Shown: piece by piece, positions 52,748-53,680 of the stretch
Layout of the letters: each line of letters opens with the position of its first letter
Position numbering within the stretch: position 1 is the stretch's first letter
Source: an uncultured Burkholderiales bacterium
GTDB lineage: Bacteria > Pseudomonadota > Gammaproteobacteria > Burkholderiales > Burkholderiaceae_E
Assembly: GCA_902826305.1 (NCBI GenBank)
Contig: CADEEH010000015.1
Coordinates: 1 to 53,680 of the forward strand
Direction: 5' to 3'
DNA: 53,680 bases
Position numbers and translations under genes: made by a program
Notes under the pieces: model-generated
The model's database searches: none
What the model was told of the DNA's origin: nothing
What the model saw: only the letters and a program-made list of their open reading frames with translations

Positions 52748-53548
52748 ATGGACCGACCGCTGAACCGCGAACGCGCCGTCGACGAGGGCAACTTCGTACT
52801 CTCCCTGGCCAAGGGACTGGCGATCATCGAGGCATTCGACGCCGACGACCCGGCGATGACCCTGTCGGACGTTGCGCGCAAGACGGGGGTGACCCGCGCC
52901 GCGGCCCGGCGATTCCTGCTGACGCTGGTCGAACTCGGCTACGCACGCACCGATGGCAAGCGCTTCTCGCTGCGGCCGAAGGTGCTGGATCTCGGATTCT
53001 CGTACCTGCACGCACAAGGGGTGTGGGGTGTCGCGCAGCCGTACATGGTCGAACTGGTGGAGAAGATCCACGAGAGCTGTTCGGCGGCGGTGCTCGATGG
53101 CGCGGACATCGTCTACGTCGCACGAGTGCCGACGAAGGAACGGATCATGTCGATCAACCTCGGGCTCGGCTCGCGCCTGCCGGCGCACGTGACGTCGATG
53201 GGCCGTGTGCTGCTGGCCGCACTGGCCGCGCCGGCACTCGACGCATTCATCGCGTCGATCGAGCCGCTGCAGCGTTATACACCGCAGACCATCGTCGACA
53301 CGCAGGCCTTGCGCGATGTGATCACCCAGGTGCGCGAACAGGGATTTTCGATCGTGGACCAGGAACTCGAGAGCGGCCTGCGATCGATCGCGGTGCCGAT
53401 CGCCGATGCGACCCAGGTGGTGGTGGCGGCGCTCAACGTCGGCACCCATGTGTCGCGGATGAGCGAGGCTCAACTGCTCGAGGAGGTGCTGCCGTCGCTG
53501 CGGGCGGCGGCGCACGATATCTCGCGGGCGCTGGGCGCCCGCCTGTAG
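52748..53548 (+). CDS. IclR-family transcriptional regulator (PcaR/PobR-like)
   Basis: A 266-residue regulator. Winged HTH at about 18-80 (VLSLAKGLAIIEAFDADDP, MTLSDVARKTGVTRAAARRFLLTLVELGYA) and an IclR effector domain from about 95 (PYMVELVEKIHESCSAAVLDGADIVYVARVP, GLGSRLPAHVTSMGRVLLA, GFSIVDQELESGLRSIAVPI). Length and HTH form match PcaR/PobR activators of beta-ketoadipate genes. ATG 52748; GAGGCTTGT is a weak ribosome site. Divergent from the thiolase, which it probably controls. Confidence 0.9.
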   Translation: MDRPLNRERAVDEGNFVLSLAKGLAIIEAFDADDPAMTLSDVARKTGVTRAAARRFLLTLVELGYARTDGKRFSLRPKVLDLGFSYLHAQGVWGVAQPYMVELVEKIHESCSAAVLDGADIVYVARVPTKERIMSINLGLGSRLPAHVTSMGRVLLAALAAPALDAFIASIEPLQRYTPQTIVDTQALRDVITQVREQGFSIVDQELESGLRSIAVPIADATQVVVAALNVGTHVSRMSEAQLLEEVLPSLRAAAHDISRALGARL

Positions 53549-53600
53549 GCCTGCCCCGGAGCGGGCCGCCCGACGCTCCGTTGGAGCGACGGATCTTCCG

Positions 53601-53680
53601 CTACTCGATCCGCTCGAGAACGTGGCGGATCCGCTCGGCGATCTGGCCGATCTGGTCCTTGTCGATGATCAGCGGGGGCG
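53601..53680 (-). CDS. Class III (pyridoxal-phosphate) aminotransferase, C-terminal end only
   Basis: Only the last 25 codons are visible: PPLIIDKDQIGQIAERIRHVLERIE then stop. The PPLII-DQI-ERIR pattern is the typical C-terminus of class III aminotransferases such as beta-alanine or omega-amino acid:pyruvate transaminase. Rest of the gene is beyond the right edge. Confidence 0.65.
   Translation of the reverse strand, partial: PPLIIDKDQIGQIAERIRHVLERIE

Overview
The window is very GC-rich (third codon positions almost all G or C), densely coded, and built from gene families typical of a metabolically versatile betaproteobacterium. Likely Burkholderiales: there are three Bug/TctC periplasmic receptors with a TctAB partner, an AcoR-type sigma-54 regulator, a CoxSLM operon and protocatechuate-pathway-type genes. 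This placement is inference from gene content; no rRNA or tRNA gene was seen to confirm it.

Layout. 1-7.4 kb: a hydantoinase (cut by the left edge) and a one-cysteine member of the maleate isomerase/arylmalonate decarboxylase family run left; diverging from them is a polyamine-type ABC importer (ATPase, binding protein, two permeases), an MFS carrier and a transthyretin-like hydroxyisourate hydrolase. 7.4-9.0 kb: a CPBP membrane protease and an AhpD-like protein. 9.2-19.1 kb: one long leftward block with a complete tripartite tricarboxylate transporter (tctC-tctB-tctA), two further Bug receptors, two binding proteins that lack signal peptides, a UraD-UraH fusion, a nucleobase-type deaminase and glucarate dehydratase, with a divergent LysR regulator. 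Together with the left-hand cluster this suggests uptake and breakdown of ureides, hydantoins and sugar acids.

20.2-28.0 kb: a tandem two-domain GT2 glycosyltransferase, a membrane diguanylate cyclase, an isocitrate dehydrogenase-like enzyme with an HpcH/HpaI aldolase, and a PlpD-like patatin autotransporter. 28.2-31.9 kb: an aldehyde dehydrogenase with a good sigma-54 promoter, divergent from an AcoR-like activator that lacks the usual C-terminal HTH. 31.9-39.5 kb: a form II CO-dehydrogenase-like molybdenum hydroxylase operon (coxS-L-M-D-E-G-xdhC); its active-site motif AYRGAGR argues against certain CO oxidation. 39.7-45.0 kb: a DMT permease, a possible 36-residue membrane peptide, a subtilase lipoprotein translationally coupled to a small secreted partner, and an HU-type protein.

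45.0-47.2 kb is less ordinary: a hexanucleotide repeat, two orphan small basic proteins, a palindromic upstream region, a stretch without a gene and a cysteine-rich protein of unknown function. 47.2-50.3 kb: copper ATPase copA divergent from copZ, then an hsp20 gene with a sigma-32 promoter. 50.5-53.7 kb: a hemerythrin-like protein, a beta-ketoadipyl-CoA-type thiolase divergent from an IclR regulator, and the end of a class III aminotransferase. No CRISPR array, insertion sequence or complete prophage was seen.
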